Shown: piece by piece, positions 5,828 through 14,081 of the stretch | How the letters are laid out: every line of letters starts with the position of its first letter | Position numbering within the stretch: the stretch's first letter is position 1 | DNA from: Prevotella sp. | GTDB taxonomy: Bacteria; Bacteroidota; Bacteroidia; Bacteroidales; Bacteroidaceae | Reading direction: 5' to 3' | DNA: 54,123 bases | Assembly (NCBI GenBank): GCA_016285245.1 | Contig: JAEEQH010000020.1 | Location: 1 to 54,123, forward strand | Notes under the pieces: generated by a model | The model's database searches: none | What the model was told of the DNA's origin: nothing | What the model saw: the letters and a program-made list of their open reading frames with translations, nothing else | Made by a program: the position numbers and the translations under genes

Positions 5828-7975
5828 ATGATCTGTGTTGCAAAAAGCTTTAGCGGCAAGCCTCGCCAGGCGAGCATGGCTGCTTATCGTCAACTGCTGG
5901 CGAAGAATCACGTGGAGGAAATCCTCCAGGACGTGAAGCAGAATGGTAATTTGGATCGCAAGAAGGAGCTGCCCGTGTGGCTGCCTCTTGCGGCAAGTTT
6001 TAACAAAGGTACGCGCAAGGCCGAAAATGCGGTGCCCTCAGGCTTCTTCTTCCTCGACATCGACGAGAAGGGTCTGACGGAACAGCTCTGGCAGAAGGTG
6101 CAGGACGAGAACCTCATTGAGGAGTTCCGTATCGTGTACTTCGCCGAGAGCGCCGGAGGTGGTACCCACATCTGGGCTTGGCGCACACCGGGCTCTACTA
6201 TCGAGGAGGACATCCAGAGGCTGGCCACTCGCCTGGGTGTCAGTTACGACTCTCATGTCACCGATCTCGCCCGTTGCTGTTTCATGGTCAGCGAGCAGTA
6301 TGTGAAGTTGCTCGACCCTGTGGTGTTTGAAGAAATAGAGAGGAGAGAGAATAGTTCAGCTTCTCCAGCGCCACTTGCTGATAGCCAGTCTGACCTCTCT
6401 CCTCTCTCCTCTCTCCACTCTCCTCTTTCCTACAAGGGCATTCCTTACGAGAACATCGTGCAGGCCCTGCTCTGGAAACTGGGTTATGGCGATGCGCCTG
6501 CTGAGGGTGAACGCAATATGGCGCTCTACACCATGAGCCGCTACCTGCGCTTCATCTGTGACTTCGATGAGCAGAAGCTCTTTACGATTCTGCCCCACTG
6601 GGGACTGTCGGACCACGAGGTACAGTCAACCATCAAGAGTGCCGTCAACAGCGTCCGGCCTGCAGGCATCCCCTCGCAGATGAATGAGGTGCTGTCGTCG
6701 TTGGGGGCAGCCATCGAGACAGGTACTGAGACTGTCGACGAATCGCTCGTCACACCCGTCGAGGCAGAGTTGCCGGGCATCCTTCAGGACCTCAGCGACC
6801 ACGCTCCTGAGGAGTTCCGTGAGGCCACGCTGATGGCGGCCATGCCCATGCTGGGAACGCTGGCCACAGGCATCCGAGCCAAGTATCGTGATGGTAAGCT
6901 GAACTCACCCAGTTTCATCGTCGACATCGAGGCTCCTCAGGCCACTGGTAAGTCGTTCGTCGACGCTGAGTTCGAGTTGCTGATGGATCCCATCATCAAG
7001 CAGGACGAGGTGGAATGGCAGAAGGAGATTCAGTACTCGCTGGCGAAGAAAGACGGTCAGGAGGTGGAGAATCCCTGCTCGCAGATTCGCATCATCGAAC
7101 CCAACATCGGTGTGTCGGCCTTTCTGGAGCGTGCCCTCTATGCCAAAGGCAAGCACCTGTTCACCTACGCCCCTGAGATTGAGACCGTTCTGAAGAACAA
7201 CAAGGGTGGGGCATGGACGGAGAAGAACGACCTGTTCCGTCTGGCTTACGACAACAAGCCCTGGGGGCAGCATCGCATCTCGAAGGACTCGTTCTCTGGC
7301 AAGGTCACCCTCTATTATAATATGGTGATGTGTGGAACGCCCAACAAGTGCCGGGCCTTCTTCGCTGATGCCGAGAGTGGATTGGTGAGCCGCGTGACGC
7401 CTGTGGTGCTGCCCGATATGGTGGGTGCGCGAATGCCGGAGTTCAAGGCGTGGAGTCAGGAGGATGAGGAGAAGGTGAAGCGCCAGTGCCTCTGCTTGAT
7501 GGACGAGGAGGGCGAGGTGGAGTTGCCCCTCATCAACAAGGCCATCGAGGAGTGGGACGAAGGAAAGCGTCAGGAGTATCTGCAGACGTTGCGCTACTCG
7601 CTCGATGTACTGCGTCGTCGTGCTGCCCTCAACGGTTTCCGAGCCGGCATCATTGCCTATCTGTTGGAAGGCCGTCAGGAGACGGAGCGTGCCATCCGTT
7701 TCGCCCTCTGGTATGCCGAGCGCTGTCTGCACTACCAGTTGCAGCTCTACGGTGACAAGATTGACGCCCTTCACAACAATGCCGTCAGCCCTCAGGCCTC
7801 GAAGGGCAACATCCGCTATCTGGATGTGCTCCCCAAGGAGTTCACGAAGGAGGACTTGGTGAACCTCCGCCTAGCCAACAATGAGTCGCCAGTAGTAAAA
7901 ACCATCATCTACCGCTGGGTGAAAGAAGGCCTCATCGAGAAGACCGGTGCCAACCTCTGGCAGAAGCCCCAGTAA
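5828..7975 (+). CDS. BT4734-like / DUF3987 protein (primase-helicase-like)
   Basis: A 715-aa protein of the type often found in Bacteroidales mobile elements: an N-terminal BT4734-like (VirE-N) domain (FFFLDIDEKGL near residue 72, ESAGGGTHIWAW near residue 112, resembling the catalytic part of prim-pol primases) and a C-terminal DUF3987 region with a P-loop-like APQATGKSF near residue 367. The family is thought to act in replication of mobile DNA; the activity is inferred. The linker between the domains (about residues 170-205) is coded by tandem TCTCTCC heptamers and looks like a repeat insertion. No integrase, relaxase or capsid gene lies nearby. Confidence 0.75.
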   Translation: MICVAKSFSGKPRQASMAAYRQLLAKNHVEEILQDVKQNGNLDRKKELPVWLPLAASFNKGTRKAENAVPSGFFFLDIDEKGLTEQLWQKVQDENLIEEFRIVYFAESAGGGTHIWAWRTPGSTIEEDIQRLATRLGVSYDSHVTDLARCCFMVSEQYVKLLDPVVFEEIERRENSSASPAPLADSQSDLSPLSSLHSPLSYKGIPYENIVQALLWKLGYGDAPAEGERNMALYTMSRYLRFICDFDEQKLFTILPHWGLSDHEVQSTIKSAVNSVRPAGIPSQMNEVLSSLGAAIETGTETVDESLVTPVEAELPGILQDLSDHAPEEFREATLMAAMPMLGTLATGIRAKYRDGKLNSPSFIVDIEAPQATGKSFVDAEFELLMDPIIKQDEVEWQKEIQYSLAKKDGQEVENPCSQIRIIEPNIGVSAFLERALYAKGKHLFTYAPEIETVLKNNKGGAWTEKNDLFRLAYDNKPWGQHRISKDSFSGKVTLYYNMVMCGTPNKCRAFFADAESGLVSRVTPVVLPDMVGARMPEFKAWSQEDEEKVKRQCLCLMDEEGEVELPLINKAIEEWDEGKRQEYLQTLRYSLDVLRRRAALNGFRAGIIAYLLEGRQETERAIRFALWYAERCLHYQLQLYGDKIDALHNNAVSPQASKGNIRYLDVLPKEFTKEDLVNLRLANNESPVVKTIIYRWVKEGLIEKTGANLWQKPQ
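6396..6430 (+). repeat. In-frame heptamer repeat TCTCTCC x5 inside a gene
   Basis: Five consecutive 7-bp units with small changes in the fourth and fifth. The complementary word GGAGAGA occurs at about 6340-6353, so the two could form a hairpin. It codes the SPLSSLHSPLS linker. Confidence 0.7.
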
Positions 7976-7981
7976 CTAAAG

Positions 7982-8006
7982 AGCCTCCTTTTGGGGAGGC
8001 TTTTTT
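7982..8006 (+). terminator. Rho-independent terminator between convergent genes
   Basis: AGCCTCC / GGAGGCT stem with a 6-nt loop, followed by a run of T, 6 bp after the stop of the 5828-7975 gene. Confidence 0.9.
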
Positions 8007-8024
8007 AGTACAACGTCACTTGTT

Positions 8025-8282
8025 TCAGTCATCCATGATCTGGCCTGTCCAGTCCCAATAGATATTCCCGTCCTGTCCGATTTTTATAAACATCTCTTCT
8101 TCGTTTATATCATCAGGTGTTACAGAAAAGAAGATGCTACCATCCTTGTTCTGTCTGCAAAATTCAATGGTTCCATTTTCATACTGCGAATACTTCTTAA
8201 GGCCAGGAAGCTGTTCACGCAGGATGTCGACAAGTTCTTCCTCTGTGTAAGTGCTACCGTCAATTTCAAATGTCTGTTCCAT
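8025..8282 (-). CDS. Small acidic protein, unknown
   Basis: An 85-aa acidic protein without signal or membrane segment. Visible are a helix TEEELVDILREQLPGLKKY (residues 13-31) and beta strands ending in GNIYWDWTGQIMDD. It begins 12 bp after the stop of the peptidase gene and is the last gene of the leftward cluster reaching back to 15362. No family recognised. Confidence 0.65.
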   Translation of the reverse strand: MEQTFEIDGSTYTEEELVDILREQLPGLKKYSQYENGTIEFCRQNKDGSIFFSVTPDDINEEEMFIKIGQDGNIYWDWTGQIMDD

Positions 8283-8294
8283 AATTACTTGATT

Positions 8295-9080
8295 TTAAAT
8301 CACCAATGATTCTATCATCCTCTGAGTTTCCGACTTATAAGAATGGGGGTATCTTTGAGAAATCTCCATTATCACAGTTTTGATGTAACTGAGCGTATGC
8401 TCCAGCTCGGCGATGACAGTATATTCGTCGTCCTTATGAGGATTGTGATAGCCTGCAGGGATGTTGGCACAACTCACACCGATGCCGTTGAGTGTTAGTG
8501 CAAAGATATCGCTGCCTTTACCGTCAGTTAGTGTATAGCCATTAGCCTCCAAGTCTAATGCTTCTATGAACTCCTCACTGGCGCAAGGTATTTCCTTTAA
8601 GGTGGTATGCACCTCTTCTCCACCTTTACAATCCGGTTCCAATACATAAAGGCTGTCCGTAAAGAAACTCATGTCGGCATGATGACTACCAATACATCCT
8701 TTCTCTTCACCAACAGCCATAAACACCTTCAGTCGAGGACATTCCTCTAAGCAGCGTAGACAAACCCCAATACCATTCTTATCATCAGCCCCTAACCCTT
8801 CACGTCGCTGGTTCTGCTCGCTCCAGCCGTAGAGCATCCCGTCTTCCTCTTTTACTTCGAAATCTTCACTATGCAACTTCTGAACCTGATCCAGATGGCA
8901 GGCGAGCGTGGGATAACCCACACCCGCCTCACCTTTGGTGATATACAGATTCCCAAACTTGTCAAAACGGACTTCTGCTTCAGGAATATGTTTACTGACA
9001 TATTCCTTGACAAACTGTATCATTGGCCACTCGTAGCCCGTAGGACTGTGGATGGCGTAGAGTTGTCGCAGCAGTTGCAT
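8295..9080 (-). CDS. M20/M28-type zinc peptidase
   Basis: A 261-aa two-metal peptidase. Metal and catalytic motifs are in order: CHLDQV near residue 61 (metal His and Asp), GADDKNG near residue 97 (bridging Asp), GEEKGCIGS near residue 122 (general base and metal Glu), LEPD near residue 146, and a late His in GYHNPHKDD near residue 214. At 261 aa it is shorter than typical PepT (about 400), with the dimerisation domain apparently reduced to the short stretch after LEPD, more like M28/M42 enzymes. No signal peptide, so cytoplasmic peptide trimming is likely. It follows the K+ channel gene with 3 bp between stop and start, so the two are probably cotranslated. Confidence 0.8.
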   Translation of the reverse strand: MQLLRQLYAIHSPTGYEWPMIQFVKEYVSKHIPEAEVRFDKFGNLYITKGEAGVGYPTLACHLDQVQKLHSEDFEVKEEDGMLYGWSEQNQRREGLGADDKNGIGVCLRCLEECPRLKVFMAVGEEKGCIGSHHADMSFFTDSLYVLEPDCKGGEEVHTTLKEIPCASEEFIEALDLEANGYTLTDGKGSDIFALTLNGIGVSCANIPAGYHNPHKDDEYTVIAELEHTLSYIKTVIMEISQRYPHSYKSETQRMIESLVI

Positions 9081-9083
9081 TTA

Positions 9084-9851
9084 TTATAGTTCTTTGTTTT
9101 CCTTTTCCTCCGACTTCTTCCCTTCTTTCAAACTGCGCAGTTCATCCAAATAGCTGGCGGTGATGATGCCAGAAGGCAGAGCAATAACTGCTACGCCGAA
9201 GAGCGACGAGAACATACTGATGAGACGGCCTAAGTCGGTGGCAGGACAGAGATCACCATATCCCACGGTAGTCAGTGTCACCGTTGACCAATAGACTGCA
9301 TCGAAGAAGGTACTAAATGTTTCCTGACCTGTATTAGGGTTGATGCGCGGTTCGAAGTTGAACATCACCAAAGCCGTCACAAAGATGTAGGCTGCAGCGA
9401 AAAGCAACACAGCTGTCAACACTTTCTGTTCTTTCTTCAATACCTTTACGAAGAGGAATATCTGGTCAGAATAGCGCAAAGCCTTCAGCAAACGCAGAAT
9501 CTTTAATAAGCGCAGCGTACGCAGAATCTTGAAGTTCGATCCTAACAGCTGGAAGCTGGGAAGTATCGTCAGCAAGTCAATGATAGCCCAGGAGCTATAG
9601 GGATAGCTCACAAATGAGTGTTGTCCCTTACCCAATTTGAAATCTGCCGTCACCCATCGTAGGATATAGTCAATAATAAAGATGGTTGTGGTAAATATCT
9701 CAATATAGGTAAATATTGGTCTATAGTCCCAGAACATCAGCGGCACTACACTTAGGATGATAGTAGCAAACATGAACACATCATACAGATGGCTCCACAC
9801 GTTGCTACCATCATCCTTTTCTATGATTTCATAAATCTGTTTGCGCGTCAT
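9084..9851 (-). CDS. Voltage-gated-type potassium channel subunit
   Basis: A 255-aa six-helix ion channel of the Ion_trans family. Helix S4 is plain: FKILRTLRLLKILRLLKALR near residues 107-126 has basic residues at every third position, as in a voltage sensor. The pore loop TLTTVGYGDLCP near residue 200 carries the canonical K+ filter. A short charged tail (KEGKKSEEKENKEL) ends the protein. It is probably an inner-membrane tetramer. It starts 17 bp after a lipoprotein gene and is followed at once by a zinc peptidase; a second channel-like protein is coded at 14082-15362 in the same cluster. Confidence 0.9.
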   Translation of the reverse strand: MTRKQIYEIIEKDDGSNVWSHLYDVFMFATIILSVVPLMFWDYRPIFTYIEIFTTTIFIIDYILRWVTADFKLGKGQHSFVSYPYSSWAIIDLLTILPSFQLLGSNFKILRTLRLLKILRLLKALRYSDQIFLFVKVLKKEQKVLTAVLLFAAAYIFVTALVMFNFEPRINPNTGQETFSTFFDAVYWSTVTLTTVGYGDLCPATDLGRLISMFSSLFGVAVIALPSGIITASYLDELRSLKEGKKSEEKENKEL

Positions 9852-9868
9852 ACGTAGAATACAAACTT

Positions 9869-10300
9869 TTATTCAGAGTCTTTCATGTTCATTAGCTTAT
9901 TGCTCAATTCCTCATCTCCCATCTTTTTTGCCACATCTAACAGTTCATCATAAAGCCAGCTGTCAGCATTATGTTCTTTTGCAATACCAATGATCCTTGC
10001 TAATCCATCAGTTCCCTTTTCCTCTAAAACAAATAGGGATTCCTGCAGAACAACATATTTTAATGCTGTATTATAGTTTTCATTGGCTGCATTGATTTTT
10101 TCTTCATACTTACCCCATCCCACTTCGGACTTTTTGGCATTCCAGTCTTGAGCTTCTTCTTTAAGCTCCTCAACTATTTTGTAGGCTCTATCCCAATCTC
10201 CCTCTTCACAGGCCTTTCTATAGTCCAAATCGTGAGCACAGCTTACAAACGCCAATATCGCTATAAATGCTGCTGAAAATGCAAACAAGTATTTTTTCAT
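9869..10300 (-). CDS. Lipoprotein, helical, unknown
   Basis: A 143-aa lipoprotein: MKKYLFAFSAAFIAILAFVSC, lipidated Cys at about residue 21, then an all-helical region. The segment YRKACEEGDWDRAYKIVEEL matches YQEACRAGDFEAAHKFLDVL of the lipoprotein at 10953-11648, so the two are probably diverged paralogues sharing a helical repeat (TPR/SLR-like). I use the ATG at 10300 rather than a TTG nine bases upstream. Role unknown; it would sit in the cell envelope near the channels coded by the same cluster. Confidence 0.7.
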   Translation of the reverse strand: MKKYLFAFSAAFIAILAFVSCAHDLDYRKACEEGDWDRAYKIVEELKEEAQDWNAKKSEVGWGKYEEKINAANENYNTALKYVVLQESLFVLEEKGTDGLARIIGIAKEHNADSWLYDELLDVAKKMGDEELSNKLMNMKDSE

Positions 10301-10333
10301 AATGTTCAATATTTAAAATTTCTTTTGTCTACT

Positions 10334-10468
10334 TTAATGCTCCAGATTTAATTTCTCCTGCAATATCTTGATGACTTTGTTTTTTGTGTCATCAGTAAAT
10401 TGTACTCTGTTTTCAAATCTTTTATTTCCCAGATCTTTCTTGACAGAGATTGCATCTGGCTTATACAT
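10334..10468 (-). CDS. Candidate 44-aa protein, translationally coupled
   Basis: An open frame of 44 codons (MYKPDAISVKKDLGNKRFEN...), with its ATG one base after the TAA of the 10470-10850 gene, the classic layout for translational coupling. It is basic in the first half and ends in a helix (KNKVIKILQEKLNLEH). No signal peptide. It fills an otherwise unexplained gap in a tightly packed cluster. It could also be the tail of an older, longer gene. Confidence 0.5.
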   Translation of the reverse strand: MYKPDAISVKKDLGNKRFENRVQFTDDTKNKVIKILQEKLNLEH

Positions 10469-10469
10469 A

Positions 10470-10850
10470 TTAATCATCCTTTTTATCGAACCAGCCATTA
10501 GCTATACCGAAGGTTAGGATGACGAGAGCATTTTTCAGGATGAACTTAATCAACCACCAAAGGAAACGGAATGGAGCTTTGATAATCTTAGCTAAACAAC
10601 CTTCTTTCTTTTCTCCGCTTTTACCGCTCTTACCGTTGCCCTTTTTGCCTTTCCCCTCTTTGTCACTATTCTTTCCCAGTTCCTCTTTGTTCTTCTCTCG
10701 AATGTATTGGCGACTATAACTTTCTTGGGAAATATTCCCATCATCATCTACATATACTTTGGCATGATAGTCATCACCATTTGTTCCATGCGTGCTCTGG
10801 TATTTCCAGCCTTCGCTTCTGTCAATTTTAATGTCTTCGTAATGTCCCAT
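10470..10850 (-). CDS. Small protein with basic linker and C-terminal membrane anchor
   Basis: A 126-aa protein in three parts: a polar N-terminal domain (residues 1-45, with YHAKVYVDDDGNIS), a Lys/Gly/Ser low-complexity linker (KGKKGNGKSGKSGEKK, near residues 67-82), and a hydrophobic stretch (FRFLWWLIKFILKNALVILTFGIANGWF, residues 94-121) that should anchor it in the membrane. No enzymatic motif. The topology (cytoplasmic basic part, C-terminal anchor) would suit a partner of one of the channels in the cluster, but that is inference. Confidence 0.65.
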   Translation of the reverse strand: MGHYEDIKIDRSEGWKYQSTHGTNGDDYHAKVYVDDDGNISQESYSRQYIREKNKEELGKNSDKEGKGKKGNGKSGKSGEKKEGCLAKIIKAPFRFLWWLIKFILKNALVILTFGIANGWFDKKDD

Positions 10851-10952
10851 AAAGATTGTTATTTCTAAAATTCCTACTCCCTTTCAGGCGTTTCGGCATT
10901 CTCTTGTAAACTCAAGATTAACAAATAGCTCCAGTTTTATAGTTTCATTATA

Positions 10953-11648
10953 TTATTCCAGATTTATTCCTGCCTCTTTGCATTTGGCAGTAGCCGCCTC
11001 TTTGTCTGCCCAAGTGCGCTTTACCCTATAATCATCACTATTTTCATTTCTGTATGCATCTTCTTCGTTAATCACATTCTGCTTGTACATCTTTATGACT
11101 TTCTTTGCAAGATATTGATTCTCTTGTGATATGGCCAAATCTAAAATCTGGGTACATAAAGAGTTGTAGTTGGTTACCCATTTGCAATATGTCACATGCT
11201 CCTTCGCTTCATCACAATCTTCTCTGATTTTTACCCAACTATATCTTCCATCAGGATGTGCAGAACCTTCTTCTGGAATTTCAGTGAGCAGATAGACAAC
11301 TTTATCTGCAGCCTGCTCGCTACCATCACTTGCCAAAAACATCATTTCCTGCTTAAAAATTGCATTTAAGGCAGCATGATATTTCTCTCTTACATCGCGA
11401 ACTTGATAAGAGTCATACGCATGAGCTTCCCCATAGCCCTCAATATATTTGTCGTGTAAGACATCAAGGAACTTATGGGCAGCCTCAAAATCTCCAGCCC
11501 TGCAAGCCTCCTGATAACTTGTATATTCCTTACCATCGGCACCAGTCACCGATATCTTTTCTTCTTCGTTCTTTGATGAAGAACTACCACATGCTGTCAG
11601 CAAAAAAACTGCTACACAGCAAAAACTCAAAAACTTAATTCGTTTCAT
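10953..11648 (-). CDS. Lipoprotein, helical, unknown
   Basis: A 231-aa lipoprotein with signal MKRIKFLSFCCVAVFLLTAC, Cys at residue 20, followed by SSSSKNEEE. The mature part is helical, with YQEACRAGDFEAAHKFLDVL near residue 44 matching the shorter lipoprotein at 9869-10300. It ends KCKEAGINLE. It is separated by 103 bp from the next gene and 60 bp from the 420-aa lipoprotein gene. Gene is A+T-rich compared with the carbohydrate genes. Function unknown. Confidence 0.7.
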   Translation of the reverse strand: MKRIKFLSFCCVAVFLLTACGSSSSKNEEEKISVTGADGKEYTSYQEACRAGDFEAAHKFLDVLHDKYIEGYGEAHAYDSYQVRDVREKYHAALNAIFKQEMMFLASDGSEQAADKVVYLLTEIPEEGSAHPDGRYSWVKIREDCDEAKEHVTYCKWVTNYNSLCTQILDLAISQENQYLAKKVIKMYKQNVINEEDAYRNENSDDYRVKRTWADKEAATAKCKEAGINLE

Positions 11649-11707
11649 AGTCTTTATTAGCTATTATTGTTATCAATGGCACAGGATCTGTGCCATTGAT
11701 TGTTGTT

Positions 11708-12970
11708 TTACATATCACCAAACTCAACTTTTTCCACATATTCCTGCAAGCCAAGCTTGTCAGTAGCCAAAGCTCCTGCAACATCGGCGACCTTGAATAC
11801 ACGGTCGAAGGTGCCAGAGATGGCATCGCCGATAGAACCAAAGAGACCGCCGCGCTTTTGGCTGGCCTTGGCTTTAGCCTCAGCGGCTTTGGCGGAAGCC
11901 AGAGAGGCGTACTTCGACTTAATCTTGTCTGCCTCAATCTCTGCCAACTCTGTCTCGTGGTCTTGCATCATCTTGAACTTCTCAAACTCACGAGCAGCTG
12001 CCTCATCTTTCTCAGCCTTAGCCTCCAATGCAGCACGACGCTCCTTGCACTGCTGGGCGTACTTGTTGTATAGTTCCTGTGCCTTAGCATGCTCAGGAGC
12101 ATCGGTAGGAATCAGTTTGAAGTAAGCTCCGATAGACGGGTCGAAGTCATCACCTGCAGAAGCTACAGCTGCAGTCATTTCACCCAACATGTCAGCAGCC
12201 TTCTTGTGCATCAGGCCCTTGGTCAACTCACCCATCTTACTTGAAGCATATTGGTAGGCAGCCGTTGCCTGCTGGGGTACGCTGGAGGCAAGTGCCAATG
12301 CCAAGTCGTAATCACCCTTGCCGGCAGCAGTCTCAATCTCGTTTTTCACCGTCTGCACATTCTTGTTGTACCAGTCGATGATGCGCTCACTGGCCGTCTG
12401 GAGCATCTTTTGGATCTCTGGCGTATTCTTGATTTCCTTCACGAAGTTCTGATTGGCCTCCACAAAACTGCTACCTACACCCATTACATCTTGGGTGGCC
12501 GTAGCATAGACATCGCCTGTGACAGCATTCATCACTTTGTATGTCAACTGGTACTGAACCGTCATCTTCTGCGGAGCGGTACCTGTTGCAGCACGCCCCG
12601 TCTGGGCAATCTCAGTACCGAAGACAAACTTCGGATTTTCACCTAATCCGCTAATGCCATTCTGACAAGCCATCTGCAAGAGTTTCATGGAAATACGGTC
12701 AGCAATATCCTGTGTGATGTCCTCACCCTGCACCTTTGGCTGAACGATGCTGAACTTCACGCCGTGACTATAAAGTAACGTGTCGAGATTCAGACCGCCC
12801 AACAGCTCTGCCTTCTTTTGAGCAATGGCTGCCTTACGCTCAGAGTCTGTCAGCGCTGACTCACGCTCTTTGGGAGCAAACTTCTTTCCTTCACTTTTCT
12901 GCTGTCCACCACACGACATGATGGCAACTGCCATCAGTGCTACACCTATTATATTATATATACGCTTCAT
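11708..12970 (-). CDS. Lipoprotein with long C-terminal coiled coil
   Basis: A 420-aa lipoprotein: signal MKRIYNIIGVALMAVAIMSC, Cys at residue 20. A mixed alpha/beta domain (about residues 65-190) with VQYQLTYKVMNAVTGDVYAT is followed by helical repeats and an Ala/Glu/Lys-rich coiled coil (about residues 310-385). The end carries GLFGSIGDAISGTFDRVFKVADV, which looks amphipathic. Together with the lipoprotein at 13013-14053, which has a similar beta segment (SFTLNALDAYTNKVVAT), it may form an envelope complex. I cannot name the family. Confidence 0.7.
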   Translation of the reverse strand: MKRIYNIIGVALMAVAIMSCGGQQKSEGKKFAPKERESALTDSERKAAIAQKKAELLGGLNLDTLLYSHGVKFSIVQPKVQGEDITQDIADRISMKLLQMACQNGISGLGENPKFVFGTEIAQTGRAATGTAPQKMTVQYQLTYKVMNAVTGDVYATATQDVMGVGSSFVEANQNFVKEIKNTPEIQKMLQTASERIIDWYNKNVQTVKNEIETAAGKGDYDLALALASSVPQQATAAYQYASSKMGELTKGLMHKKAADMLGEMTAAVASAGDDFDPSIGAYFKLIPTDAPEHAKAQELYNKYAQQCKERRAALEAKAEKDEAAAREFEKFKMMQDHETELAEIEADKIKSKYASLASAKAAEAKAKASQKRGGLFGSIGDAISGTFDRVFKVADVAGALATDKLGLQEYVEKVEFGDM

Positions 12971-12972
12971 AA

Positions 12973-13003
12973 GAAAATTGAAAAATTAAAAAATTGAAAA
13001 GTT
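12973..13003 (-). repeat. Octamer repeat (AAAATTGA) at a gene junction
   Basis: Degenerate 8-bp units between the stop of the 13013 gene and the start of the 11708 gene. One of the junction repeats of period 7-9 found throughout the window. Confidence 0.6.
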
Positions 13004-13012
13004 TAAGTATGG

Positions 13013-14053
13013 TTATTGGATTCCCTGAACACTGATGAGTACTTCGCCTAAGCCTTGAGCCTTGTTGGTGCACTTCAGACCGAGGTTCTTGCGCAGATTC
13101 TTCTGCAAGTCGCGTGTCCAGTCGTAGACACCGTATTGCGTGCCATCCTCGTTGAGAAGTTTGATGCGGCAATTAACGAAGTAGAGTTCCTTATCAGTAT
13201 TGCGCTGCATCTTATAGGCCCCCTTCACGGTGTGGGTTTTGATGTAGTCCATAATCCAGTCTGCATAGGTATCACCCTCTATACTCTCGTCAGAGAGGTT
13301 CACGTTACAACCCTTCTCTACAGCAACGCGGACAGTAATATCGCGACCACGAGTCAGAATGTCACTGAAGTACTTGGTGATGTCCTCTTGGAACTTCGGC
13401 ATTCCTTCTTTGATGCTGGCCTGAATAGCCTCTGTCGTTGACTCGCCTTTTATATTACTGGCAGTCATCGTTGCCACTACCTTATTGGTATAGGCATCAA
13501 GTGCGTTCAAGGTAAAACTGATATTCTTGTCACCCTTATGACTGTAGTTGTGACTGGTCATCGACATCTTGTCGCGACTGGTATCGTAGGTTAGTTCCAG
13601 AATAATGTCAGGCTGTGCCACAGTGAGAAGTTGGGTCTTGGCATCCTTCTCAAAGCCGTCGGCCATATCAAGAGCCTCCTGCGTATCGAGTTGTTTTAGC
13701 GTCTGCTCGAAGTCGCTGAGCGGATAGTTCTGTGCATTGAACTCATTCTGAATAGTCGAGATGATGCGCTTGGCACGATCGTCCTTTAACAAATAGTTCT
13801 TGTAGTCGCGCAGGATGTAGTCACGACCGTTGGCCTTTTGTGTCGTCAGACACTTGAAGTTCTGCAACGTCTGGTCGCCAGGAATGACCATAATGGTGGG
13901 ACGAGCCTGTTCCACACCATTCACGTCGCTCTGCTCGTAGGCTTCCATGTCGCCCGTGGCGGCTTCTGTCAGTCCGTTACCTTGTTTGTTACCTCCGCAG
14001 CTGGCTAATGAGATTGCCAAAAATGCTGCACCAAAGAATTTGATTGTTTTCAT
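13013..14053 (-). CDS. Lipoprotein, possibly DUF6175-type
   Basis: A 346-aa lipoprotein: signal MKTIKFFGAAFLAISLASC, Cys near residue 19. The start of the mature part, PTIMVIPGDQTLQNFK near residue 52, and the alpha/beta layout remind me of the DUF6175 family of Bacteroidetes, but I cannot check this. A domain with ILELTYDTSRDK and SFTLNALDAYTNKVVAT follows, then a C-terminal domain (GCNVNLSDESIEGDTYADWIMDYIKTH). Spacing of 28 bp to the channel-like gene upstream suggests cotranscription. Function unknown. Confidence 0.7.
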   Translation of the reverse strand: MKTIKFFGAAFLAISLASCGGNKQGNGLTEAATGDMEAYEQSDVNGVEQARPTIMVIPGDQTLQNFKCLTTQKANGRDYILRDYKNYLLKDDRAKRIISTIQNEFNAQNYPLSDFEQTLKQLDTQEALDMADGFEKDAKTQLLTVAQPDIILELTYDTSRDKMSMTSHNYSHKGDKNISFTLNALDAYTNKVVATMTASNIKGESTTEAIQASIKEGMPKFQEDITKYFSDILTRGRDITVRVAVEKGCNVNLSDESIEGDTYADWIMDYIKTHTVKGAYKMQRNTDKELYFVNCRIKLLNEDGTQYGVYDWTRDLQKNLRKNLGLKCTNKAQGLGEVLISVQGIQ

Positions 14054-14081
14054 AATTTATAGTTTTAGTTATTATTGTTTT

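Noticed and set aside
3314..7975. Complete mobile element
   Set aside because: No integrase, relaxase, transfer gene or flanking direct repeats could be found; only a replication-like module is supported.
8295..9080. Assignment as tripeptidase PepT
   Set aside because: Metal motifs fit, but the protein is about 150 residues shorter than PepT, so I keep the broader M20/M28 call.
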